From NCBI GenBank assembly GCA_949126835.1, contig OX421500.1, positions 26,935,731 to 26,999,730 on the forward strand: a DNA stretch of 64,000 nt, written 5' to 3'. The stretch comes from Anisus vortex. Taxonomy: Eukaryota; Mollusca; Gastropoda; Planorbidae. Below the pieces are notes generated by a model. That model was not told where the DNA came from and did not search any database. It saw only the letters and a program-made list of their open reading frames with translations. A program made the translations under genes and the position numbers. Positions 10,335 through 20,837 of this stretch are shown here, one piece after another; position 1 is the stretch's first letter, and each line of letters begins with the position of its first letter.

Positions 10335-11527
10335 CAGTGGCGTATTTAGGCATGTTTCAAATGTTCCTTTGGAACAGGTGCCCCTACAAAAAAGGGGCCC
10401 TCACACATCCCAAAAAATAATTGTTAATGCTTTCTTTTAGCAATTAGAATGACGCTCTTCTAGGTTGTAAACTTATGTGACGACTCGTGCCTGAATTGTG
10501 TCGGTCGAAAAGTGGCCTACTTGCTTTCGCAATTTTTTACGTGGATGCTGGATACTGCTACAACTTTCGGTTTGAACGTCATTGTTTCTCAAAGCTCAAC
10601 TTGCCGCTGTCACATGGTCGTTTCGATGACTGGTATTTTACTAGTGCAAGGTTGACTGGGTATAAACGATCAACGTGTCACGTGGAAACTGGTTAGCATC
10701 TGTCCGTAGAGCTGCATAATTGGTTAGCATTGAGTCTGACATCAAGGACCAGCTGTCTACTGCAGTCACATACTGGAGAAATGTATTCAAGCGACTTGTC
10801 AATATAATAAAGTACATAAGTGAAAAGGGGTTGGCATTCAGAGGAAGCAATCAAACTTTTGGTTTGGCCATAAATAGTATTCTTAGTATTCTGGAGTTGA
10901 TAGCAAAATATGATGATTTTCTAGCAGAACACATTGCAAAACAAGATAATCGAGGAAGTTGTCACATAAACTACCTGTCTTCTACTGTTTATGATGAATG
11001 CTATCAATTATGGGTAGGCTAAGCAAGTATTGAATAAAATCACTGCACGATTAATGCAAAAAAATATATATTTCAACAAAAAAACAAAACACACTGACAA
11101 ACATAAAATAAAACAGAAGTAAAAACAACACCACTAACGAAGACTCAGACAAGGAGGAATCATAAAGACTATTAGGGGCATATAACTGTCAGAAACAGTC
11201 AGATAGAGACTGAACTCAATTAGAAAATACTGCAACAAATACTGTGAATGAGAAATCGCATTTGATTGTTAACTGACACTGACACTATTTAGGCCATTGT
11301 TCATGTATAAGTGTTCAAACAAGCAAATGAAGTTAAAATAAATGAAATGCGAATTTGCTCGACCAATTGGCAGCCTACGTCAGACAGAGTGGGTTACTGG
11401 TTATCATTCAGCATCAGGTTCACTGTACACAGGCTAACACAGCAATGTCGGAAGGCAGGGGCGAGGCCAAGAGGGACCTCCACATAAATTTGGGAACAGG
11501 GCCCTCACAATCCTAAACACGGCCCTG
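10335..11527 (+). mobile_element. Nested hAT element with perfect 8-bp target duplication
   Basis: The ends are CAGTGGCGTATTTAGG and, reverse-complemented, CAGGGCCGTGTTTAGG. AGTAGAGT flanks it exactly at 10327-10334 and 11528-11535. An 8-bp duplication with CAG... termini is the hAT hallmark. Removing the element restores continuity with the related remnant at 22.2 kb. It is 1193 bp long with only a fragment of transposase inside. Confidence 0.92.
10720..11022 (+). pseudogene. Transposase N-terminal fragment (DUF4371-like, ZMYM1-type hAT)
   Basis: About 100 residues contain YWRNVFKRLVNIIKYISEKG, LAFRGSNQTFG, LELIAKYDDFLAEHI and SCHINYLSSTVYDE, in the order typical of the region upstream of the catalytic core in ZMYM1-like hAT transposases. 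The frame stops at 11022 and the DDE/RNase H core is absent. Confidence 0.82.
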
Positions 11528-11853
11528 AGTAGAGTATTTTTTGTTCAAATAAATAGTTTACAATAGTATAGAGAATTATTAGTCTGTATTCTATTTCAAT
11601 AAAATACCAGATGCTTCGAAAATGAACTTAAAAACCGTAAAATTTCTAAATCTTTTTGGGGGCTCAGTGAGCCCCTTGGCACTGTCGGTCCGAGAAGAGG
11701 CGCAGTCTTTGTTTCATGTCCACGGGCGCAGATGACCCTAGCTACGCCACTGGGAATACATTATGACGTCAATATAATAATTGTTAATGCACGAAAAGTT
11801 GGCCTCGAGATATTAAATTTCCACTACCTGACTTTGTTGTAATATTTTGTGAA

Positions 11854-12117
11854 GCCGGCTGGCCTAGCGGTTAGCTCACCAGACTGTCAACCAAAAAACC
11901 ACTTGACACGTCGCGGGTTCGAGCCCCGCCACCGGCAGATCCCTGTCGCCCTACAGGAGTTTTGGGACTAGATGGCGTTAATATTGAGTTGTTATCACAT
12001 GCGCTTAACCGGCAGCAGTGAAACCTCTCACAGATTAATGGTCTTCTAGAGCGCACTTAGCATGCTAAAATAGCATGGATAGAAGCGCTATATAAATTAC
12101 CATTACCATTACCATCC
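11854..12117 (+). mobile_element. tRNA-derived SINE with (ATTACC)n tail
   Basis: The head GCCGGCTGGCCTAGCGGTTA contains an A-box, and GGTTCGAGCCC at 11916 is a B-box. The head could fold partly as a tRNA but has an irregular anticodon region. The body carries GCGCTATATAAATTA, a motif seen at the 3' end of many invertebrate SINEs, followed by short ATTACC repeats. It lies between the hAT remnant and the duplicated flank. Confidence 0.85.
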
Positions 12118-12392
12118 TTAGATAATGTTATAATATAGACTGTCAAAACTGATGTCGTCATTACATTGGTTTTAACAAAGACAGAATATTACATTACAAA
12201 AACAATGACGTGACAAATAGAAATTGTATTACGGAGAGTTTAACTGAGACTGGCTGAGACTTGATTCGGTAAAGGCAGACGACTAATCTAGTGACCTTGG
12301 ACAAAGAGAGAAGTGTTTTTTTTTTTGTATTCCAAGTGATACGCATGAAAGGAATGACAACACCGGGTGATTTTGCGTATAGCTCTAACGAA

Positions 12393-12470
12393 TTGGTGAT
12401 TAAAATGAGTGAATTGGTGATTAAAATGAGTGAATTGGTGATTAAAATGAGTGAATTGGTGATTAAAATT
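12393..12470. repeat. 21-bp tandem repeat (4 units), private to this copy
   Basis: The unit GAATTGGTGATTAAAATGAGT occurs four times. The paralogous position at 50880 holds one copy followed by GGATTTTCC, so the expansion happened after the duplication. Confidence 0.9.
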
Positions 12471-12656
12471 AGTTTTCCTATTGAAAATTCACGAATCTAT
12501 TGGTTCATATCATTTGTATAAATGAATCCCTGGTGTTAATTGTTACTGAGCTGGATTTCAGTAAACCATCAGAACCAATGATCGATTATTTACAACATCC
12601 AAAAAGTTGATTGAAAACAATTAAACAGTCACAGATGTTATGAAACGTAAATTTCA

Positions 12657-13755
12657 TACATTACATTGTTAATAAACAATACTAATCATTATCCGAATTG
12701 CAGTAAAAGCGATATAATACATTTCATAGACCAAAGTCTTAGGTTTTCCCCAATTTAATTAGGACGATTGTTTTTTCTTTAACCTCAATAATAACCCGAT
12801 TTGATCACGCACCCCGCTGCAAGGTCGATGGTTTTACCCGAGTAATTAGGCTATCTGGAATTTCCAGCTATTGACCCGGACAAGATGGCGGATGATGTCA
12901 ACAAGCGGTTTTAATCGGATACCACATTGAACAGTAATATTTTACCATATATTATAATGCACTCTCATGTATTCGGTGACAATATCGGATCGTAATAAAA
13001 TATTCTACGCGAAACCACGCTCGTTTTAGTTCAGTTCTTGGCTTGCATCCGATCGAGAAACATCTAATATTCTACGCTCTGAGATTCTTTCCTATTTGAT
13101 TTGTATTATGGAAGATTCTATATTATTCTACTATTAGCAACAATGCTATATGTTTATTGAAGATATTCATTACTCATTCGGATTATGTGAATTTCTTGAT
13201 TATGTGTATATAATATTATTTCTACTGGATTGATTTTGTAATTAAACCAATTATCCGTTGCTTTTTACACAACTTGGTTACGTCGATCTATCAAAGTAAT
13301 ATACATGTTTGTATGTGTAGTACTTATACGACTATATTAATAACCTACACTACAACTCAACATCAAGGTCCTTGCTGTATAATATGAGCCAAAAGTAATT
13401 ATACATGAAGGAAAATCAACTGAAACTCTAATCTACGTTATGTGAATTGCCAGGGGATACTTAGAACCAGGAATACCTTAGACTACTACAAATTAATTTC
13501 AGACTGAAATCATAAGGCCTTCACTAAATGCAAGGATAATCACACTAACGATAACAACACAATAACTATTATTTCATAAACTGAATGGGGGCTCTAGCCG
13601 TAATAACAATATAAACTATAATTATACTTGTGTGATATAATTAAATCGTGACTCGTTCTGGTATTTGAAATACTGCCACATAATAAAATAATATCTCATA
13701 TGTGGATTATGTTATAGTGGAACTGGGCTACGTAATACAGATTCCAACATCTCTT
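12657..13755. other. Unmatched ~1.1-kb stretch, no gene recognised
   Basis: AT-rich except for 12800-12920. It interrupts the duplicated block and may be an unrecognised mobile element; no terminal repeats were found by eye. Confidence 0.4.
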
Positions 13756-13994
13756 TAAGTTCAAGCATGAATTGTTGATACAACAATTTTTTTCATTTAG
13801 ACCATAGGTTCTGAACCTTTTTCGCTTCGCAGCCCCATTTGAATATTTTGTTGTTGTTGACTGCTACCCGTTGTTGACTGCTACCCGTTGTTGGCTGTTA
13901 GTTCATCGAAGTGTCAACAAAACGGCCCGAGTTCTAGCAATGATCTTCTATCTAGAAGGAACGTCTGTAAACTTAAAAGTTACAACATCAAAAC

Positions 13995-14260
13995 ATATTC
14001 TTGTGTCAGTAGATGAACAAATTCTACAACAAAATCAGGTAATGAGAAAATGTCTAAATTAATGAAATTGTTGTATCAATAGATAAACAAAGTCTACAAC
14101 AAAACCAGATAATGAGAAAATGTCTAAATGAATGAAATTGTTGTATCAATAGATGAACAAATTCTACAACAAAAACAGGTAATGAGAAACTGTCTAAATT
14201 GTCTAAGTGAATGAAATTAATGTGTCAATAGATAAACAAAGTCTACAACTCTGGGAGAGA
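13995..14260 (+). repeat. ~84-bp tandem repeat resembling the exon 3 donor of the unknown gene
   Basis: Three and a half units each contain AGATGAACAAATTCTACAAC then AAAATCAGGTAATGAGAAAA. This matches the 3' end of exon 3 of the minus-strand gene at 53007-53050 together with its donor CAG|GTAATGAG, here in the opposite orientation to the surrounding duplicated block. Confidence 0.75.
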
Positions 14261-15009
14261 GCAAATGTCAAATTTGTCAAATTTGGGTTAACTTTATTTA
14301 AAAAACTGTTTAAAATGCAACACTAGACTGAGACCACTTATTCTTATAAGCGTTGGACGCAATATTCTTTTTTATAGAAAGAGCTTCTTTAATATAAAAT
14401 ATAACACTTTCAGCTTGCTAATTAGCAAGTTTATCTTATGTTATCGGACATAAACATATAAAAGCGACATGACTGGACCTTGGAGATTGCGTTCCAACCG
14501 TTGGGAACAACTGAAGCATAATTCGTTGTTACGAGGTGACCATGTTCAATGTGATATCTGGTATTTCTTCACTGTCTCAGACGGTGGATATCAAATATTC
14601 CTTCAATTTAGTGGATAACAACCGTAATAATGATGAATAAAACAGTATCAACTTAGCTGCAAATAATGAATAAAGAGAATTCCTTCATTGGTAAATTCCA
14701 ACAGGTTTATTCAATTAATAGTTGTAGAAGTCTTAACCAATTAGTAATAGTAGCAAATACAATCAGATAAAGTATATTAAACGAGCAATCATTAATACGT
14801 CTGATCTCTGTGAACGCAAGTGCATAACTCAAATTAGATGGGGAGGGCGCGTGAGTTGACCCAGCAGCTAAAGATTATTTTACTATATAGCCTAGATGTC
14901 TGATAACGTATTAGCTCATTATGAAACCATTCCCCGTTGTCCTGCAGGAGGTATCTGCAATAGAGATGATAATCTTCTACGTAGGCCTTTAATAAACTAA
15001 CCCATAAAA
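14261..15009. other. No gene recognised
   Basis: AT-rich sequence without a convincing frame, RNA or repeat. Confidence 0.4.
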
Positions 15010-15290
15010 AGTTTTTATTATACTCCCTTTCTTTGTAAACTAAGTTTATATTTTATTTATATTTTGATAGATTAAAATAAATATAAGTGATATCATACCT
15101 TATGAATTCCCACACTAAAATTTGGATAAAATGTATTGTTAGTTGGGACAAGTCTACTGCCCAAGTTTCAGCTCGATTGGACGACGGAAAGTGGTCGAAA
15201 AAGCAATGCAAAGTTTTGCTAACAACCAAGCAGACAGACAGTACGAGTTAAAAGAAATGGAGTAAAAACGTCTGTAAACCAAAAAATAAA
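15010..15290. mobile_element. Fragment of the inverted-repeat element seen at 57832-58791
   Basis: Shares TTTTTATTATACTCCCTTTC with 58287 and TTTCAGCTCGATTGGAC plus AAGCAGACAGACAG with 58645-58725. The terminal inverted repeats are not present here, so this is an internal fragment. Confidence 0.7.
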
Positions 15291-16402
15291 CCGAGAGAGG
15301 GAAAGAAAGAAGAGGAAGAAATGGTGAAGTTTGCTTGTTTTAGTATTAGTTGTGATGGAATAGCTTAGAATATTTTATGATATGAAAATTAGCAGATACG
15401 TTTCTAACAAACACATTGAATTAGACGTAGACACATTTAAATACATTTATTATTTTATATCCATATATTCTTACAATCAATTCCACACATTTAAATGAAC
15501 TTTCTTAAATTCTTAAAACACATTTAACATTATATTTTCACATCAATATTATTTTAATTAATTACACACTTTTGAATAAACTTAGGCCTATCTAAGGTTT
15601 CGTTGCTTTAATTAATCATCAAGCCATGCGTTTATTAGATCTAAGTGTACTTCCACACAATAAAAATATACTTTCACTAGGAATGCTTCACTAGTCAACA
15701 AGTTGTGTGCAGTTATAGACAGTTTAAGGATTTGGATCTCTACATTTTCTTTTTGTCATATTCTGTCACGGTTTTTGACAGATAACTGTCCACATTATGT
15801 CAGTTATTCTCTGTGACAAGTGGGCAGTGCAGTAGCAGCTGTGCTTAAAAACCCTGTCAATGTAAATCGAATACCGGTAACAACTTTTAACTTTTTTTTT
15901 AACAACACTAGTTTCTGTTGAATCCTGAGTTTTTCCAGTGTTTTCTTCATTTAAATTATATCAAGAAGGTGGACAACCCAATGTTGATGACTGACATAAT
16001 ACAATTATTCTTACAATACTTAACGTTTATTCACATTATTCAAACATATGTTCATCTACTTATGCATATTATGACAAAGCGTTGTAAGAAAAGTTCACAG
16101 CTTGTTTAGTGGGTGAATGTAATTTGATATTATTGATCTAAACGTTTTTGAAAACATACACGTTTCCACCAGCTGCCACAATATATAGATTATGTTCTTG
16201 CCATTTGTCGCTGGAGTAAAAATACAACTTTGGCCAAACATCAGAAAATTAACATTGCAAGTGAACATTGCAGAGTTGTTAATTGTTAAAAATGTACAGT
16301 GCCCGCATTACTGGACCGTAAATAACAACAGGTGCCACCATGCAAGAAAAACTCAGGGGTCCAAAAACCATGTTTCGCAAAAAAAAACGTCTTCATCAGA
16401 TG
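15291..16402. other. No gene recognised
   Basis: AT-rich sequence. Short open frames lack splice or family support. Confidence 0.4.
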
Positions 16403-16620
16403 GGGCACGCTAGCCGAGTGGCCTCGCGTTCGATTGGTAGGCTATACCTCCTTTGTTCGAATTTCAAATCCTAATGAAGGTAGGATTTCTTTCCGGACCT
16501 GGATGAGTTCCCCGAGACTACCCAACTCTTATGGGTACATTTGTTGGGGCAAAGTAAAGGCGGCTGGGTATTGTGCTGGCTACACAATCTCCTAATACGC
16601 TGTGGTCAAAGAAACTTGAT
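16403..16620 (+). mobile_element. tRNA-derived SINE (second family), plus orientation
   Basis: The head has GCTAGCCGAGTGG (A-box, Ser/Leu tRNA type) and TGTTCGAATTTCAAATCC (degenerate B-box). The body includes CCAACTCTTATGGGTACAT, AAAGTAAAGGCGGCTGG and TGGCTACACAATC, which recur in reverse at 29491-29695, 34905-35105 and 42490-42690. Confidence 0.85.
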
Positions 16621-17172
16621 GCAGATATTTTACAAAACCTCCTTATAACGTTTTAAGAAAATAAAACCAGCATTATTTACTTACTCCATCTTGTCAAAGT
16701 GTCGACATTTGGCGCTGTGTGGTGATATGTGGGTGTGTACATGTGTCAGGTTTAATCCTAATTGCAAGACGTTGCGGGGGACAAGAAGTGTGTGTGTGTG
16801 TGGGGGGGGGGGGCTGGGTGTCAAACAAACACTTCTGCTACAACGCTATCTAGGACATTTGGGTTGACAATAGATAAAAGGTAGACCGCTAGTCTACATA
16901 ATGTTGTTTTATTTGCCACAAACTATTAGAAAATGAAATATTTGAAGCTGCAGAAATAAAAGAGATCAATAGGGGCCGTTCATATACAACGTCTCGTCAT
17001 TTGGACACATTCTCAGCCCCACCCTTCAGGCCCCCATCCATTATGACGTGCCAAGCGCTGCACCCATTCCACCAAACAACACTCACACACACACAAACCC
17101 AAAAACAAAAAAACACCCCAATTTCAAAATGATAATGTTTTAAGTCAATTTTTATTGTACATTGTAATAATA
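16621..17172. other. No gene recognised
   Basis: Contains a short GT/G run at 16789-16812 and CA-rich sequence near 17083. No coding feature. Confidence 0.4.
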
Positions 17173-17242
17173 GTAATTCACCAGGATTTGAACCCAGGAG
17201 TATCGGTACGCCAGTCGAACGCGCTACGGCCACCGTGCTCCT
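17173..17242 (-). mobile_element. SINE head fragment (minus)
   Basis: CCAGGATTTGAACCCAGGAG is a reversed B-box, and the following GCGCTACGGCCACCGTGCTC is the reversed A-box side. The body is missing. Confidence 0.65.
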
Positions 17243-17247
17243 TCTTT

Positions 17248-17385
17248 GAGATTGCGGGCATAACTTTTTTTAAAGTGACTAAGCAACATTTAATAGTGAA
17301 ATACTCAATGTGCCTAGAGATTGCGGGCATAACTTTTTTTAAAGTGACTAAGAAACATTTAATAGTGAAATACTCAATGTGCCTG
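17248..17385. repeat. 69-bp tandem duplication
   Basis: Two nearly identical copies contain ATTGCGGGCATAACTTTTTT and end ATACTCAATGTGCCT. They differ at one or two positions, so the duplication is recent. Confidence 0.9.
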
Positions 17386-18104
17386 AGGTAAAAAAAAAGC
17401 CAGCTAATGCCCACCCCTTTCCCCGCCAGTGAAATTTTCCTATCAGGATGCAAAATTGTTGTTTGGATGTGACGTCACATAGTTTGAACATCCCAATCCC
17501 TTCTTGACACTGAACGGCAACTCCCCCCCCCCCCTTCCCCATTCTTCCATCAATACCGCAGGTGTTTTAAGCTCAGTTATGGAAGGCCCCTATCGTGTTG
17601 CTTATATAAAAAATAATAAACCTGTTATCGAATGGAGGGAAAGCTCAACTTATTGCAACATGTTGCTATGTCCCTTCATGCCTTAAAAATATGTTTGGTT
17701 CGTTCAACGTAGGCTGTGAATTTGCATCGTTTCTTACTGGAAATTTTCTTTGGATCCTAATAGGTAACACTGATGATTTATTCAGTTCGTATTCAGTGAC
17801 GTTGCAGATTGCTTTAGTTCGTATTTAGTGATATTAAATATTGCTTCAGTTCTTACTCAGTGATAGCCTTCTGAAGATAACATTGGTTCGTACTCGGTGA
17901 TATTTAAGATTGCTTATGTTTGTAATCTGTGACATTGGAGATTTCTTGGGTTTGTACTCAGTGACACTGAAGATTCTTTGGTACGTACTCATTGATATTG
18001 AAGAATTTCTTTGGTTCTTAAAAAAAAGGTATCGGTTTGTTTCTACTCACACTCATTAAAATTATTTTAGTATTGCAAAAGAAACTATGTCTATGTGCTA
18101 GTCA
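17386..18104. other. No gene; degenerate GTACTCAGTGA repeat
   Basis: From 17780 to 18010 a loose unit of about 45 bases recurs with a TTCGTATTCAGTGA-like core followed by TTGAAGATTGCTT. It is too diverged to give a clear period. Confidence 0.5.
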
Positions 18105-18240
18105 TAGGTTCTCAACGGGGGCGTTATCGCCTCCAGGGGGGCGGTGAGAGGCTTTAGGGGGGCGCTGACATTCCCGGGTGCGATTGGGGGGTGGTGAAGG
18201 GCTGTGGGCGGTACAAATGTACCTAATATAATTAGAACAC
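18105..18240. mobile_element. hAT-like terminal fragment, G-rich
   Basis: Starts TAGGTTCTCAACGGGGGCG, a common hAT terminal sequence, followed by repeated GGGGGGCGGTGA units. A related sequence lies in reverse at 52895-52980 (GGGCGTTACCGTTACCCATG when reverse-complemented). Confidence 0.5.
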
Positions 18241-18575
18241 CTCAGCTATTTGAGTCAATAAGTTTTGGGATGAAATATATTTTAAACGCAATGCTGCTAA
18301 ATATCCGATAACCCCTAACAGTAGGCATACATTTTATTAAACTAATAAGAAATAGAAATCGCAATGACTTTTCGATGAAGTAGGGGTCAGTATTTGGCAA
18401 ATATGGTATGCGGCCGTCTAGTCCTATAGTTGGTTCACAGTTTATATTGTAAACATTAATAATTACAGAAATTACATAATATAATGCTTTTAAATAAGTC
18501 TCTAATATTTCTAGATTAATAATACAAATATATTTGTTTTAGAATTAATTATATTTATGTTTAATTAAAGAATAT

Positions 18576-18602
18576 GAGCTTCTCGGCCTTTTGGCTAAGA
18601 TC
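18576..18602 (+). pseudogene. U2 snRNA 5'-end fragment
   Basis: Matches the conserved 5' end of U2 snRNA, GCTTCTCGGCCTTTTGGCTA then AGATC, over 25 consecutive bases. The match stops at 18602 and a C-rich run follows. The branch-point recognition region, Sm site and stem-loops are missing, so it cannot be a working snRNA; a truncated retropseudogene or chimeric insertion is likely. Confidence 0.8.
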
Positions 18603-19825
18603 GATCACCCCCCTCCCCCACCCCCGAGCTCTGGCTCCCATAAAAACAATAAAAGTCCAGTAGGCTCAATGGAGGTGCAATGAGGTTAAACTCCGACGCG
18701 CCTCCTAATGAAAATAAAAAAAAGAAGGTGAGAATAAAAAATCGTTTAAATGTTATTAGTCTGTATCAATTCATGAGCGGTGAAATGCAGATAACCTCTT
18801 TGTATGCTTAAAACAGCTTTGGTGTGCGATAAAATCTGTTCACTGGTGTAAGTTGAACCAAAAGCTGAAAGTAAATGAGCGAACGCCAAGCAGTTGAGAA
18901 TAGCAGATGACGATATAATTTTTTATTGTTTGCCAATTTTATAATTTTCTTGTTATGTCTTTGGCTATGCCTTTATTGTTCTTATGTACTTTGTGAAAAA
19001 TAAATATTATTCATTGACGAGGACTACAAACGATGGCTACTGCACTAAGAGGTGCTTTGGTTAGCAAACGATGACTGTTTAAACATAGTAGTACCAGATA
19101 GACCGATCTTTGTTCGGTAATAAAGAGCAGGCGCTTGCATCTATAATGCGCATGTAAAAACAATGCATACATTTTAAAAATACGTTTTTACCAGACTAAT
19201 AAATTGCATTTTTCCCCGTCTACACAAATTCAAGTTATATAAGTTAACTTTTTTTTGCGTATTCATTTCTATTTTTTTACTTATTAGAATAGTATAAATT
19301 AAAATTTTGTATGCAACCATCCACCAAACATCAACATTACTTTCCTCATATCGGATTTAAAATTTCCACCCAAGCAACTTTTTAGGTGTGATTTATATAA
19401 TCTGCCTGAAAATAGATAAACGCTTAAACTGCATCGATCTTTCACTCTAAACATAGAAAAGCGACCCAAACAAATTGTAAAGTTTCACGTTTGGACCTTT
19501 TCTAACAACTGCATGCACCAAAGGGTGACGCTGCATTGTGTTTTAAAAATTCGCGCAAATCATCTCTCCCTTAGGTGTCTGAAAGTAAGCTTTTTCTGAG
19601 TTATTCCTTGTAAAAGTTGATCTAAGTTATTGATGTTGGGACCTGTTCCTTAGAGAGGAGGGGCGGGTCCCTGGTTTGCACAGCCTCGGCTCCACCCAAG
19701 GCGACTTAAGTCTAATGCTTAAGAGGAATACTAAGAGGGTCTAAAACAAACTAACAGCACTACTGAACTAAAAACTAAAATTAAAAATATAACAAAAATA
19801 AATACAAAGAAAACTTTAGAAACAA
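18603..19825. other. No gene recognised
   Basis: AT-rich sequence after the U2 fragment. GC-richer patches at 18603-18720 and 19650-19700 may be unrecognised mobile elements. Confidence 0.4.
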
Positions 19826-20500
19826 ACGAGGATTATTTATTGAAACAATTTAGATCACACTTCATTGCAGAAGCTAGAAAATTAAAACAAAAGTACAATC
19901 TGGACGCAGTCGCCATTCAAAAATCAAAACCATATAATGACTCACCTCCATGGGACACAAACGGCTCAGTCACAATGAGAGACTCCCTAGCAGGAATAAA
20001 CGAAAAGACAAAGCATGACACAAACATTCTCTCAGATTTGGCAATTAAAGAAATAGATGATCTCTACCCAAGTGATCTATGGATAAGAGCATATACAGAT
20101 GGTTCTTCTCAAATAAACTGCCAAAAACGGAGGCTCTGGGATCTATATTGAGTGGCCAAACGGAAACAAATTGAAACGAAGCATACCCACTGGGAAAATA
20201 TCAGACTCGCTCAAAGCTGAAACAGAAGTAATAGAAGCAGCAGTCAACATACTCTCAATCTCTGAGGAAAATAGTAATATAGTCATACTCACAGATACTA
20301 AAAATGTTATTCTATCTCTACAGGACCCAAAAAACACAACAAATATCGCTCAGAACAGCCCACAACAAACTGAACCAAAACACAAAGGAAACAGTATTGC
20401 AGTGAATACCAGGACATACCAAAATAATTGGAAATAATATTGCTGACCAACTGTCAAAATCTGGCATCAAAGAACCACAAGAAATGCATACATAAGGGGT
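19826..20500 (+). pseudogene. RNase H domain remnant of a non-LTR retrotransposon
   Basis: Across two frames the translation shows RAYTDGSSQ (first catalytic Asp), SLKAETEVIEAAVNIL (catalytic Glu), NIVILTDTKNVILSLQ (second Asp) and NNIADQLSKSG (region of the last acidic residue). That is the motif order of the RNase H domain at the end of I/Jockey-type non-LTR elements. One frameshift lies near 20125 and another near 20395, so it is dead. Confidence 0.8.
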
Positions 20501-20837
20501 AATAAATAATTCATGTAATAAAATGCAAATGTCTTAATATAACTATCAAATCAATTCACTCATTAATATAATAATTATATTGGGAAAGGCAATATCTACA
20601 ATCACCGGAAATCCAAAATGAATTTATCCACCTACTTGCATCATTTGTTAATGATTAGAAAGGCGCCCCTTAATGCTCAATGGGGGTGCCAAAATCATTA
20701 TTGCCGACTGGTTTGTAATGAAGATATTTACTATAATAAGCTGTTGATTGAAATCAGAAAAAAGAAGTACTACGGTACTTACTTGACTCAACACCCGATC
20801 TAGGACACCGGGAACAGCTTTCTCAAGTCATCAGATT

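Larger units (their letters stand above)
9779..11752 (+). mobile_element. hAT transposon remnant, ZMYM1-like transposase C-terminus, split by a nested element
   Basis: Bases 9779-10334 and 11536-11752 are colinear with 21717-22473 of a second remnant. The first part translates, in broken frames, to the hAT C-terminal dimerisation region with SFSKL, MGQDRLSDLALLSIERETLE and a final INLL. The right end finishes CTAGCTACGCCACTG, a typical hAT terminus (reverse complement CAGTGGCGTAGCTAG). The 5' part is missing. Frameshifts make it a dead copy. Confidence 0.8.
12231..13994. repeat. Further duplicated block (paralogue of 50726-51330)
   Basis: Bases 12231-12645 match 50726-51060 and 13758-13994 match 51085-51330 in the same orientation, including ATCTAGTGACCTTGGACAAA. 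The middle, 12657-13755, has no match in the other block and is an insertion or a loss. The matching partner lies in intron 3 of the unknown minus-strand gene, so the duplication extended beyond the transporter gene. Confidence 0.82.

Noticed and set aside
11854..11940. Functional tRNA gene
   Set aside because: A and B boxes are present, but the anticodon arm is irregular and the sequence continues into a SINE body with a simple-repeat tail.
16403..16475. tRNA-Ser/Leu gene
   Set aside because: Degenerate B-box and a shared SINE body that recurs at four other places.
18576..18602. Working U2 snRNA gene
   Set aside because: Only the first ~25 bases match; the branch-site region, Sm site and downstream stems are absent.
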